Assembly (NCBI RefSeq): GCF_013466785.1
Contig: NZ_CP059163.1
Coordinates: 3,906,001-3,970,000, forward strand
Direction of reading: 5' to 3'
Source: Nocardioides marinisabuli
Lineage (GTDB): Bacteria > Actinomycetota > Actinomycetes > Propionibacteriales > Nocardioidaceae
DNA length: 64,000 bases
The position numbers and the translations under genes were made by a program. Numbering within the stretch: position 1 is the stretch's first letter; each line of letters begins with the position of its first letter. Below the pieces are notes generated by a model. It did not search any database. It saw only the letters and a list, made by a program, of their open reading frames with translations, and had not been told where the DNA came from. Shown here one piece after another: positions 55,544-63,959 of this stretch.

Positions 55544-55911
55544 GCTCGGGCCTCCCCCTCGTCTTCGAACGGCCACATCGCCCTAAGCTCGATCGCACCG
55601 GCGTGCGCCAACGCGTGACCGGACGCGATCTCGACCGCCTGCTGTGCCGAGTCGCACTCCAGCACGTCGAAGCCGGCGACCAGCTCACTTGTCTCGGTGA
55701 AAGGCCCCTGCGTCACCAGCAGCTCACCACCTCGGACACGCACGGTCATGGCCTCCGCAGCGGGACGTAGCCGGTCCCCCAGCACGTAGGACCCGCTCTC
55801 GTTCGCGGCCTTCCACCACTGCTCCACGTCCGGGGCGCCGTCACGGTCAGCCTGCGTGGGCGGCGCCGGTGAGTCAGTAGTATCTCGGCAAACCAGCATC
55901 AGGTATCTCAT
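55540..55911 (-). CDS. YCII/DGPF-domain protein, first copy
   Basis: A 123-residue YCII-family protein beginning MRYLMLVCRDTTDSPAPP, with the family core LLVTQGPFTETSELVAGFDV and a C-terminal ELRAMWPF. It precedes the ECF42 sigma gene and overlaps it by ATGA, so the two are co-translated. In the ECF42 literature such proteins are co-regulated targets. The upstream gap holds a candidate promoter. Confidence 0.9.
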   Translation of the reverse strand: MRYLMLVCRDTTDSPAPPTQADRDGAPDVEQWWKAANESGSYVLGDRLRPAAEAMTVRVRGGELLVTQGPFTETSELVAGFDVLECDSAQQAVEIASGHALAHAGAIELRAMWPFEDEGEARA

Positions 55912-55931
55912 GCGCTTCCTCTTTCCAACGG

Positions 55932-55959
55932 GTAACGGAGCGAACCGGTCACAACGACA
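55932..55959 (-). promoter_or_regulatory. Candidate ECF-type promoter of the DGPF-ECF42 operon
   Basis: On the - strand, TGTCGT is followed after 16 bp by CGTTAC, about 20 bp before the DGPF start. This resembles the TGTCGA/CG-type promoter described for ECF42 factors and suggests autoregulation. The match is imperfect. Confidence 0.35.
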
Positions 55960-56109
55960 AACTCAAACATCGATCACAGTCACGACGAACTGCACAGGGG
56001 CGATCCGACAAGTTGGCTGCCGCAGTCTTCCTGGATCGTCCCGACTTCTCGCCCCCGGCCTGGCTGTCCGACGTGCACGCTCATGCCGATGTCCGGATGC
56101 GGGCGCCTG

Positions 56110-56913
56110 TCAGGACACCGGGTCGGCCAGCGGGTCGGTAAGGGTGTCGAGGTCGAGGACTCGTAGGGTGCCGGGATCCCGCCGCGCCGCCAGAGACCAG
56201 ATCGTCGTGTTGTGGTCGGTGTTCGGCAACCGAACTTCAGCCTCGCCTGCGACGTGGAAGTGCCCGTGCGCCACCAGTCGTGGCTGTACGCCCAGCACGG
56301 CCCGAGTGACCTTCTCGATGCCGTCGTCGGCGTAGGCCAGGATCTCGTCGGGCCAGCCCATGGGGTTGCTGGCCATGATGTCGGCGACTGTCGCAGTGCA
56401 GTAGGGCAGGGCGGGACTGTCGTGGGTGAGCATGACGTCCGCATAGCCGCCAGCGATCGTTGCCTGCACGTGTTCCTCACGGAGCGCCTCAGAGGGCCAC
56501 CAATCGACTCCCTCAGTCAGCAGACCCCGGTTCACTGACGGCGCACTCCCCAGGGCAACGAACGAGCGGCCACCCAACTGCCAACGGAACCCTCGGGGCA
56601 GCATCTTCACGTGATGGCGCACGGCTATCGGGCGCAATGTGCCGTCCTCGTTCTGCCATCTCGCGTCCGCCCATAGGGCATCGAGGAGCGCCCAGTTCTC
56701 GTGGTTTCCGGTAATGCACAACAGTTCGATCTCGTACTCAGCGCACATCGACTCGATGGCGTCGAGATAGCCCTCTGGGTCCGGGCCATACCCAAACCGA
56801 AGGTCACCCAACTGGCAGGCCACAGCGATGTCGCCCCGCTCGCCCAGCAGCCTGAGACAGTCGACCGCAGCCTCGCGTTCGCCCTCTAAGTCGCCGATCA
56901 GCCCCAGCATCAT
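56110..56913 (-). CDS. Calcineurin-like metallophosphoesterase
   Basis: A 267-residue phosphoesterase with the complete metal-site set: IGDLEGE, QLGDLRFG, ITGNHENWALL, LTHDSPALP and HGHFH. These enzymes cleave phosphoester bonds of nucleotides, nucleic acids or proteins with two metal ions. No signal peptide is present. It is the last gene of the lower-GC island, next to the 3' end of the methyltransferase gene. The substrate is unknown. Confidence 0.9.
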   Translation of the reverse strand: MMLGLIGDLEGEREAAVDCLRLLGERGDIAVACQLGDLRFGYGPDPEGYLDAIESMCAEYEIELLCITGNHENWALLDALWADARWQNEDGTLRPIAVRHHVKMLPRGFRWQLGGRSFVALGSAPSVNRGLLTEGVDWWPSEALREEHVQATIAGGYADVMLTHDSPALPYCTATVADIMASNPMGWPDEILAYADDGIEKVTRAVLGVQPRLVAHGHFHVAGEAEVRLPNTDHNTTIWSLAARRDPGTLRVLDLDTLTDPLADPVS

Positions 56914-57057
56914 GGCCGAGATGATGCCAGCGCACCATGCGACCTGTTGTCACGGACGGGTCTGCTGCACGGATAGGTGATATCTGTCTGTGGCGGCAAG
57001 GGGTGCCGTGGAGGATGTATGTCGCGCCGTTTCACTTGTTCCCGTGAGAAAGCTCTT

Positions 57058-58251
57058 TCACCGCAGCGGCGCGCAATGGTTCGCAGGCTCCAGCAGCGCT
57101 ACGCATTCCGTGTGGCTGGTCATCGGAAAGAGGTCGAAGGCCCGCAACGCCTTCAGCTCGTACCCCCGCTCGGCCAGCAGCCCCAGGTCCCGCGCGAGCG
57201 CTGCGGGGTCGCAGGCCACGTAGGCGATCCGGCGCGGCGACCGGGCCACCACGGCGTCGACGACGGCCCGTTTGGCGCCCTCACGGGGCGGGTCGAGCAC
57301 CACCAGGTCGAACGGCTCGTCGTACGACGACGCGAGCACCTCGGCGACGTCGCCGCAGGCGGTCTCGACGCGGGCCGGGGCGCCGGCGAGGTTGGTGCGC
57401 GCGTGCAGGCTCGCGGTGCGGTCGCCCTCGACGGCCACGACCTCGCCCTCGGGGCCGACCGCGTCGGCGAGGAAGCGCGCGAAGAGGCCGACACCGGCGT
57501 AGAGGTCGAGCACCCGCTCCCCCGCGGCCGGCTCCAGCATCTCCAGGACGGTGCTCACGAGCGTGGCGGGCGCCCCGGGGTGCACCTGCCAGAAGCCGTC
57601 GGCGGCCACGGCGAAGCGGTGCTCCCCCGCGCCGAGGGCGACCTGCTCCTCCACCGATCCCGGAGCCGGCTCGCGGGCGTCGGGGTGGGCGATGCGGCAG
57701 TCGTCGACCGCGACGGTCGCGCGCGAGCGGTGCTTGCGCATCCCGCGGCGTCCGTCCCCGAGGTCGACGTACGAGACCCGGGTGCGCCAGCGCAGTCCGG
57801 CGAGCTGCTCGGGCAGGTCGCCGGCGACCGCCTCGACCTCGACGTCGCTCTCGATCTTGGCCAGCCGGGCGAGCTGCTCGCGCACCACGGCGGTCTTGAG
57901 CGCGCGCTGGTGGGGCAGCGAGACGTGCTGGAAGTCGCAGCCGCCGCAGAGCCCGGGGCCGGCGAAGGGGCACGGCGGCGTGACCCGCTCGGGCGAGGCC
58001 TCGAGCACCTCGACCGCGTCGGCGCGCCAGAACGTGTCGCCGTCGGTGCCCTCGGTGATCTGGAGGACCACCCGCTCTCCCGGCAGGGCGTGGCGCACGA
58101 AGACCACCCGCAGCGGGGCGTCGGGGGCGGTGCTGCTGGGCACCCGGGCCACGCAGTGGCCGCCGTGCGCGACCGGTCCGACCTCGACCTCGAAGCGCTC
58201 GCCGACCCGGGAGCGGCCGCGCTGGCGCCGGGCGCGCGGGTGGCGGCTCAC
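57058..58251 (-). CDS. Class I RNA (uracil-C5)-methyltransferase with TRAM domain (RumA/TrmA-like)
   Basis: A 397-residue protein from GTG 58251. An N-terminal TRAM domain (15-75) is followed by the iron-sulfur Cys motif CPFAGPGLCGGCDFQHV, and a SAM domain with LDLYAGVGLFARFLAD, FDLVVLDPPREGAKRAVV and the catalytic Cys in IAYVACDPAALARDL. It methylates uracil C5 in rRNA or tRNA; Rv2689c is the mycobacterial equivalent. The last ten residues (EPANHCAPLR) differ from the ending kept as a remnant at 51918, so the 3' end was probably replaced on insertion of the island. It overlaps the APC gene by GTGA. Confidence 0.93.
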   Translation of the reverse strand: MSRHPRARRQRGRSRVGERFEVEVGPVAHGGHCVARVPSSTAPDAPLRVVFVRHALPGERVVLQITEGTDGDTFWRADAVEVLEASPERVTPPCPFAGPGLCGGCDFQHVSLPHQRALKTAVVREQLARLAKIESDVEVEAVAGDLPEQLAGLRWRTRVSYVDLGDGRRGMRKHRSRATVAVDDCRIAHPDAREPAPGSVEEQVALGAGEHRFAVAADGFWQVHPGAPATLVSTVLEMLEPAAGERVLDLYAGVGLFARFLADAVGPEGEVVAVEGDRTASLHARTNLAGAPARVETACGDVAEVLASSYDEPFDLVVLDPPREGAKRAVVDAVVARSPRRIAYVACDPAALARDLGLLAERGYELKALRAFDLFPMTSHTECVALLEPANHCAPLR

Positions 58252-60290
58252 CGGCGCGACCCCCGCTTGCCGCGCGGGTCGACCCGGCCGCTGCGCAGGT
58301 CGCCGGGGCGCACCCGGAACTCGTCGCGGGCCTCCCGCTCGCGCGCGATCTGCGACGACTGGAGCTGGTAGGGCACCGAGGTGACCATGACCCCGGGGGT
58401 GAAGAGCAGGCGGCCCTTGAGCCGCAGCGCGGTCTGGTTGTGCAGCAGCTGCTCCCACCAGCGCCCGACGACGTACTCGGGGATGTAGACGGCGACGACG
58501 CCGCGCGGGTTGGCGCGCCGGATCTCGGTGGCGTACTCCACCACCGGGCGCACCAGCTCGCGGTAGGGCGAGTGCAGCACCTTGAGCGGCACGTCCATCC
58601 GGCGCTCGTCCCACTCCTCCATGAGGCGGGCGGTGGCGACGCTGTCGGTGGCCACGTAGACGCCCTCGAGGGTGTTGGGCCGGCTGGCCTGCGCGAAGGC
58701 CAGCGCCCGCAGCGTGGGCTTGTGCAGCTTGGAGACCAGCACGATCGCGTGCACCCGGGTGGGCAGCACCCGGTCCTCCTCGTCGGCGGCGAGCTCGGCG
58801 GCCACCCGCTCGTAGTGCTGGTGGATGCCGCGCATGAGCACGAAGAAGATGCCCATCGCCAGGATGGTGATCCAGGCGCCGGCCAGGAACTTGGTGATGA
58901 GCACAATGACCAGCACGACGGCGGTGAAGGCCAGGCCGATCGTGTTGATGAGTCGCGAGCGCTGCATCCGGTGCCGCGCCCCCGGGTCGGTCTCGCTCTG
59001 CAGCTCGCGCGTCCAGTGCCGGATCATGCCGAGCTGCGAGAGGTTGAAGGAGACGAAGACACCCACGATGTAGAGCTGGATGAGCCGGGTGGGCTCGGCG
59101 TCGAAGAGCCAGATCAGGGCGATCGCCATGCCGGCGAGGAAGACGATGCCGTTGGAGTAGGCCAGCCGGTCGCCGCGCGAGCCGAGCGCCCGGGGGGCCA
59201 GGCCGTCCTGGGCCAGGATCGAGCCGAGCACCGGGAAGCCGTTGAACGCCGTGTTGGCCGCCAGCACCAGGATGATGCCGGTGACGGTGACGGTGAAGTA
59301 GAAGCCCGGCGGGAAGCCGTTGAAGACCGACTCGGCGATCTGCGAGATCACCGTGTGCTGGTCGTAGTCCTCGGGCAGCGGCGCGCCGCCGCGCGAGAGC
59401 CGGTCGAACTCGTCGGGGTCGACCAGGCGCACGCCGATCTCGCGGGCCAGCACGATGACGCTGATCATCATCGCGATCGCGATCGCGCCCAGCAGCGCCA
59501 GGGTCGTGGCAGCGTTGCGGCTCTTGGGGCGTCGGAAGGCGGGCACCCCGTTGGAGATCGCCTCGACACCGGTCAGCGCCGCCGCGCCCGAGGAGAAGGC
59601 CCGGGCCAGCAGGAGCATCAGGCCGATCGTCGTCAGCGGCTCCTCGAAGCCGCTGGCCGGCGTGATCGTGATGTCGGCGCTCTCGGCGGCCAGCAGGTCG
59701 TCGTTCCACCACTGCCACAGGCCCCAGCCGACCATCACGCCCATCGCGACCATGAAGGCGTACGTCGGCACCGCGAAGAACGCCCCCGACTCGCGGATGC
59801 CGCGCAGGTTCATCGCCATCAGCAGCAGCACCAGCCCGCAGGCGAAGGTGGCCTCGTGCCCGCTCAGCGCCGGCACCGCGGACGCGGCGTACTGCGCGCC
59901 CGCCGAGATCGAGACCGCCACCGTGAGCACGTAGTCGACCAGCAGCGCGCTGGCCACCGTCGTACCGGCGGTGACCCCGAGGTTGACCTTGGCCACCTCG
60001 TAGTCGCCACCGCCGGAGGGGTAGGCGTGCACGGTCTGGCGGTAGGAGGCGATCACCGCGGCCATCACGACCGCGACCGCCAGCGCGACCTTCCACGACC
60101 ACACGTACGCCGACGCGCCGGCCAGCGAGAGCATGATGAAGACCTCGTCGGGCGCGTAGGCCACCGACGACAGCGCGTCGGAGGCGAACACGGGCAGCGC
60201 GATGCGCTTGGGGAGCAGCGTCTCCCCCAGCTGGGAGCTGCGCAGCTTGCGCCCCAGGAGGATCCGCTTGGAGACGTCTCCGACACTCAC
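58248..60290 (-). CDS. APC-superfamily permease, KimA-like
   Basis: A 680-residue permease with about 12 helices (first near LPVFASDALSSVAYAPDE) and a soluble C-terminal region of about 200 residues (HAIVLVSKLHKPTLRALAFA; VVEYATEIRRANPRGVVAVY). The APC-fold core and long cytoplasmic tail recall the potassium importer KimA. In M. tuberculosis the equivalent is Rv2690c. It is divergent from two TrkA-type K+ regulator genes, which supports potassium or related ion transport, by inference. It starts 58 bp from ceoB. Confidence 0.85.
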   Translation of the reverse strand: MSVGDVSKRILLGRKLRSSQLGETLLPKRIALPVFASDALSSVAYAPDEVFIMLSLAGASAYVWSWKVALAVAVVMAAVIASYRQTVHAYPSGGGDYEVAKVNLGVTAGTTVASALLVDYVLTVAVSISAGAQYAASAVPALSGHEATFACGLVLLLMAMNLRGIRESGAFFAVPTYAFMVAMGVMVGWGLWQWWNDDLLAAESADITITPASGFEEPLTTIGLMLLLARAFSSGAAALTGVEAISNGVPAFRRPKSRNAATTLALLGAIAIAMMISVIVLAREIGVRLVDPDEFDRLSRGGAPLPEDYDQHTVISQIAESVFNGFPPGFYFTVTVTGIILVLAANTAFNGFPVLGSILAQDGLAPRALGSRGDRLAYSNGIVFLAGMAIALIWLFDAEPTRLIQLYIVGVFVSFNLSQLGMIRHWTRELQSETDPGARHRMQRSRLINTIGLAFTAVVLVIVLITKFLAGAWITILAMGIFFVLMRGIHQHYERVAAELAADEEDRVLPTRVHAIVLVSKLHKPTLRALAFAQASRPNTLEGVYVATDSVATARLMEEWDERRMDVPLKVLHSPYRELVRPVVEYATEIRRANPRGVVAVYIPEYVVGRWWEQLLHNQTALRLKGRLLFTPGVMVTSVPYQLQSSQIAREREARDEFRVRPGDLRSGRVDPRGKRGSRR

Positions 60291-60348
60291 GAGCGGGAAG
60301 GCTACGGCACCGGCGCCCCCGAGCGGCCCTTGCGGCTACCGTGGCCTC

Positions 60349-61011
60349 GTGCACGTTGTGATCATGGGCTGCGGCCGGGTGGGTTCGACCCTGGCCAACA
60401 GCCTCGAGGACCGGAACCACACGGTGTCGATCATCGACAGCGAGCCCGACGCGTTCCGACGCCTCGGGCCCGCCTTCAACGGCGACAAGGTCGCCGGGAT
60501 CGGCTTCGACCAGCAGGTCATGGAGAAGGCCGGCATCCGCCGCGCCGACGCCTTCGCGGCCGTCTCGAGCGGCGACAACTCCAACATCATCGCCGCCCGG
60601 GTCGCGCGCGAGACCTTCGGCATCCAGCAGGTCGTGGCGCGCATCTACGACCCGGGTCGCGCCGAGGTCTACCAGCGCCTGGGCATCACCACGGTCGCCA
60701 CCGTGAAGTGGACCGCCGACCAGGTGCTGCGCCGCATCCTGCCCGCCGGCGCCGAGCCCGACTTCCGCGACCCCAGCGGGACCATCCGCGTCGACCACAT
60801 CACCGTGCCCGAGGTCTGGATCGGCAGCCGCACCATCGACCTGCAGGTCCAGAGCCGCAGCCGCATCGCCTGGATCGACCGGCTCGGCGAGGGCATGCTG
60901 CCGGTGCGCGAGACCGTCCTGCAGGAGGGCGACATGCTGCACCTGGTGATCCGCGAGGAGAACGCGGCGCACACCTACGAACGGCTCGAGAACGGCCCGG
61001 AGGAGAACTGA
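60349..61011 (+). CDS. ceoB: TrkA-family potassium regulatory subunit CeoB
   Basis: A 220-residue protein from GTG 60349. The RCK_N Rossmann domain starts VHVVIMGCGRVGSTLANSL and has the acidic end of strand two in VSIIDSEPDAFRRLG. An RCK_C domain follows (about 135-212; VPEVWIGSRTIDLQV). TrkA proteins gate potassium transporters in response to NAD(H) or nucleotides. Its stop overlaps the ceoC start (TGATG). The order matches Rv2691-Rv2692 of M. tuberculosis. No TrkH-type pore gene is adjacent. Confidence 0.93.
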   Translation: MHVVIMGCGRVGSTLANSLEDRNHTVSIIDSEPDAFRRLGPAFNGDKVAGIGFDQQVMEKAGIRRADAFAAVSSGDNSNIIAARVARETFGIQQVVARIYDPGRAEVYQRLGITTVATVKWTADQVLRRILPAGAEPDFRDPSGTIRVDHITVPEVWIGSRTIDLQVQSRSRIAWIDRLGEGMLPVRETVLQEGDMLHLVIREENAAHTYERLENGPEEN

Positions 61012-61682
61012 TGCGCGTCGCCATCGCCGGAGCGGGCGCCGTGGGCCGCTCGATCGCCCGTGAGCTGATCACGAACGGCCACGAGGTCCTGCTCATCGAC
61101 AAGAACGCAGCCTCCATCAAGCCCGAGCGCGTCCCCGACGCCGAGTGGCTGCTGGCCGACTGCTGCGAGATGTCCTCGCTGACCGAGGCGCGCCTGGAGC
61201 GCTGCGACGTGCTGATCTCGGCCACCGGCGACGACAAGGCCAACCTGGTCGCCTCGCTGCTGGCCAAGACCGAGTTCGGCGTGCCGCGCACCGTCGGGCG
61301 CGTGAACCACCCCAACAACGAGTGGCTCTTCAGCGAGGCCTGGGGCGTCGACGTCAACGTCTCGACGCCGCGCATCATGTCGGCGCTGGTCGAGGAGGCC
61401 GTCAGCGTCGGCGACCTGGTGCGGCTCTTCACCTTCCGCCAGGGCAAGGCCAACCTGGTCGAGATGACGCTGCCCGAGGACTCGCCGTACGTCGGCAAGC
61501 CCAGCGGGCTGATCCCGCTGCCCGAGAACTGCGCGCTGGTCACCATCCTGCGCGACGGGCAGGTCTACGTGCCGACGCCCGAGCAGCCGGTGGAGTCGGG
61601 CGACGAGCTGCTCCTCGTGGTGCCGGCCGAGAAGGAGGACGAGCTCGAGCGGCTGCTCGCGCCCTCCACCCACGGCGGCTAG
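61011..61682 (+). CDS. ceoC: TrkA-family potassium regulatory subunit CeoC
   Basis: A 223-residue RCK protein. The nucleotide site is MRVAIAGAGAVGRSIARELI with the acidic residue in VLLIDKNAAS. The C-terminal RCK_C domain (about 140-218) has ANLVEMTLPEDSPYVGKPSG. It probably forms hetero-oligomers with CeoB. Its stop overlaps the convergent DUF3159 stop by four bases. Which transporter the pair controls is not shown by the sequence; the divergent APC permease is the nearest candidate. Confidence 0.93.
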   Translation: MRVAIAGAGAVGRSIARELITNGHEVLLIDKNAASIKPERVPDAEWLLADCCEMSSLTEARLERCDVLISATGDDKANLVASLLAKTEFGVPRTVGRVNHPNNEWLFSEAWGVDVNVSTPRIMSALVEEAVSVGDLVRLFTFRQGKANLVEMTLPEDSPYVGKPSGLIPLPENCALVTILRDGQVYVPTPEQPVESGDELLLVVPAEKEDELERLLAPSTHGG

Positions 61683-62374
61683 TCGCGCGGGACGGCCTCG
61701 ACGGGCGTGTGGTTGCGGCTCAGCACCCACATCATCGTGGCCAGCGCCGCGAGCTGCAGCGGCCAGCCGAGCACGATCTTCAGCACGCCGAGGACCGCGA
61801 TCGCGGTCTCGGCGGCGATCGCCTCCGACCACCCGCCGAGCCAGATCGGGCCCTGCACGACCACGCGCAGCACGCAGGGCGCGGCCAGCAGCCAGGTCAG
61901 GGTGCTGGTCAGGCGCACCACCTGCTTGTCGGAGTGCCAGGCGGTGGCGTCGCCGGTGACGCTGCCGACCATGAACCCCACCAGCGGCCAGCCGACCAGC
62001 ACGGTCAGCGACAGGACCACGGCGTACCCGCCGTTGTAGAGGATGCCGGGCAGGAAGTAGGCCAGCGCCTGCTCGTCCTCGCTGCCGCCCCGGCGCGCGG
62101 CCATGGTGACGAAGAACCAGCCGATGCCGATGCCGAAGAGCGCGTTGACGGCGAACTGCACCGTCGAGCGCTGCACCAGGCGCACCACGAGCGCGAGCAC
62201 CGCGGCCGCGACGCTGACGACCAGCGCCGTCTGCAGCTGCTTGGTGCTGAGCCAGACCACCGTGAACAGCAGCGTGGGCACGGCCGCCTCGACCATGCCC
62301 CGGCGCCCGCCGAGGGCCCTGGCGAGCTGGCTGCGGACGACCGACTCGACGGTCTCGACGTCGGCGGTGCTCAC
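61679..62374 (-). CDS. DUF3159 membrane protein
   Basis: A 231-residue protein from GTG 62374 with six or so helices. DUF3159 features are LARALGGRRGMVEAAVPTLL at the start and ALAYFLPGILYNGGYAVVLS, VGWPLVGFMVGSVTGD. The family is restricted to actinobacteria and sits next to the OB-fold and DUF3710 genes, as in Rv2693c. Function is unknown. It overlaps the OB-fold gene by GTGA. Confidence 0.9.
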   Translation of the reverse strand: MSTADVETVESVVRSQLARALGGRRGMVEAAVPTLLFTVVWLSTKQLQTALVVSVAAAVLALVVRLVQRSTVQFAVNALFGIGIGWFFVTMAARRGGSEDEQALAYFLPGILYNGGYAVVLSLTVLVGWPLVGFMVGSVTGDATAWHSDKQVVRLTSTLTWLLAAPCVLRVVVQGPIWLGGWSEAIAAETAIAVLGVLKIVLGWPLQLAALATMMWVLSRNHTPVEAVPRD

Positions 62375-62733
62375 GGGATCAGCTCGTAGCGCGGGTTGAA
62401 GATGACGCGGACGCCGTCCTGGGTGCCGATGCGGCCCTCGACCGCCATCGCCACGCCCGGGTTGATGCCAGCGATGCGGCGCCGGCCCAGCCACACGACC
62501 GTGATCGACCCGGACCCGTCGAAGAGCTCGGCCTCCAGCGCCGGCACCCCACCGCGCGGGCGCAGCGTGACGGTGCGCAGCGTGCCGCGCAGACGCACCA
62601 TCGAGCGGTCGGCCGCATCGGCGATGCAGTCGTTGCCCGGCTCGGTGTAGGTGCGGCGCAGGTCGCGCGCCTCCTGGTCCGAGCTGTTGGCCCAGCGGCT
62701 GATGCTGCGGCGCAGGCGGCTCTTCTCGGGCAT
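62371..62733 (-). CDS. OB-fold nucleic-acid-binding protein
   Basis: A 120-residue protein with an OB-fold (about 45-118): VRLRGTLRTVTLRPRGGVPA, EAELFDGSGSITVVWLGRRR, GVAMAVEGRIGTQDGVRVIF. The fold resembles the RecG/tRNA-synthetase anticodon-binding type. The N-terminal helix is basic. The equivalent in mycobacteria is Rv2694c. It overlaps DUF3159 and follows DUF3710 by six bases, so they form one operon. Confidence 0.9.
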   Translation of the reverse strand: MPEKSRLRRSISRWANSSDQEARDLRRTYTEPGNDCIADAADRSMVRLRGTLRTVTLRPRGGVPALEAELFDGSGSITVVWLGRRRIAGINPGVAMAVEGRIGTQDGVRVIFNPRYELIP

Positions 62734-62739
62734 GGTCCC

Positions 62740-63444
62740 TCAGTCGTGGTCGTGGCCGAAGTGCGGGTCCTCGGTGGTGCGCCCGCGCGCGTCCTTGGTG
62801 CCGGGAGGCACCGCCGGGCCGACGCGGCGCGCACCCTCGGGCATGACCAGGTCGAGCGCCTCGCCGACCGGCATGGCGCCCTGGCCGCGCTCCACACCGA
62901 CCTGGGTCAGCGCGCTGAGCCAGGGCTCGGCGATGTCGGTGCCCCGCGCCGGGGCCCCGATCAGGGTGGCGCGCAGCATCCAGCGGTTGCCGTTGACGCC
63001 CACGATGCGCGAGAGCTGCTTGCCGGTGCGCCCGTCGGGCATCGTGCGGGTCAGCTCGCAGAGCAGCTCGGTGCCGTAGCGGCCCTCCTGCTCGGTCGCG
63101 GTGCCGCCGCGCTGGACCATGTCGGCCGCGATCTGCGGGCGCACGTCGCCCCACAGGTCGCCGCCGCGGGGGGCGGCGAAGGCGCGCAGCTCGAGCGCAC
63201 CGTCGGCGCCCGCGAGGAGGACGGCCTGGATCTGCTCGGTGGCCTCGTCGACCTGGAGCCGCAGCTCGAGGCCCTCGGGGGCCACGACCAGCAGCGAGCC
63301 GAGGTCGATGCGCTGCAGGCCCTCGGGCACCTCCGGCAGGTCAGCCGCGTCGAAGGGGCCCTCGGGGGCGGCCTCCGGCGTCTCCTTCGATGCCTCGTCG
63401 GCCCCGGCGGGCTCGGTGGCGTCGGACTTGCGGCGGAACTTCAC
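62740..63444 (-). CDS. DUF3710 domain protein
   Basis: A 234-residue soluble protein. After an acidic N-terminus (about 1-40) the DUF3710 core begins RIDLGSLLVVAPEGLELRLQ and continues to YGTELLCELTRTMPDGRTGK and GVNGNRWMLRATLIG. The family is actinobacterial and of unknown function; Rv2696c is the equivalent. It lies between dut and the OB-fold gene. The 47-bp gap to dut suggests shared transcription. Confidence 0.9.
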   Translation of the reverse strand: MKFRRKSDATEPAGADEASKETPEAAPEGPFDAADLPEVPEGLQRIDLGSLLVVAPEGLELRLQVDEATEQIQAVLLAGADGALELRAFAAPRGGDLWGDVRPQIAADMVQRGGTATEQEGRYGTELLCELTRTMPDGRTGKQLSRIVGVNGNRWMLRATLIGAPARGTDIAEPWLSALTQVGVERGQGAMPVGEALDLVMPEGARRVGPAVPPGTKDARGRTTEDPHFGHDHD

Positions 63445-63491
63445 GGGCGGGGCTCCTCGGGTGTCTGGGCGGATCGGGCGGGTCCACGACC

Positions 63492-63959
63492 TCAGGACGA
63501 GGCGAACCCACCAGTCGAACCGTATCCCCCGTCACCTCGCAGCGACGAAGGCAGCGCCGCCACCTCCACGAAGCGCGCGCGCTCGACCCGCTGCACGACC
63601 AGCTGCGCCACCCGGTCGCCACGACGCAGCTCGACCGGCTCGCGCGGGTCGAGGTTGACCAGCAGGACCTTGACCTCCCCCCGGTAGCCCGCATCGACGG
63701 TGCCGGGGGTGTTGACGATCGAGACCCCGTGCCGAGCGGCCAGCCCGGAGCGCGGGTGCACCAGCGCGACGTACCCGGCGGGGAGGGCGATCGCGATGCC
63801 GGTCGGCACCAGGGCCCGCTCCCCCGGCTCGAGGCGCACGTCGACCGTGGTGAGCAGGTCGGCCCCCGCGTCGCCGGGGTGGGCGTACGACGGCAGCGGC
63901 AGGTCGGCGTCGAGGCGCACCACCTGCACCGGCAGCTCGGGCGGCAGGGAGTCATCCAC
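63492..63959 (-). CDS. dut: dUTP diphosphatase
   Basis: A 155-residue trimeric-type dUTPase that turns dUTP into dUMP and pyrophosphate, keeping uracil out of DNA and feeding dTMP synthesis. The five motifs are visible: [49 protein letters not shown] and the C-terminal arm with [11 protein letters not shown]. Length fits mycobacterial Dut (Rv2697c). It is the first gene of the operon that continues with DUF3710, OB-fold and DUF3159. Confidence 0.97.
   Translation of the reverse strand: MDDSLPPELPVQVVRLDADLPLPSYAHPGDAGADLLTTVDVRLEPGERALVPTGIAIALPAGYVALVHPRSGLAARHGVSIVNTPGTVDAGYRGEVKVLLVNLDPREPVELRRGDRVAQLVVQRVERARFVEVAALPSSLRGDGGYGSTGGFASS

Noticed and set aside
57058..60972. Single open frame of about 1300 codons on the - strand
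   Set aside because: Only its last 397 codons are a real gene (RNA methyltransferase). The rest lies out of frame under the APC permease and antisense to ceoB.
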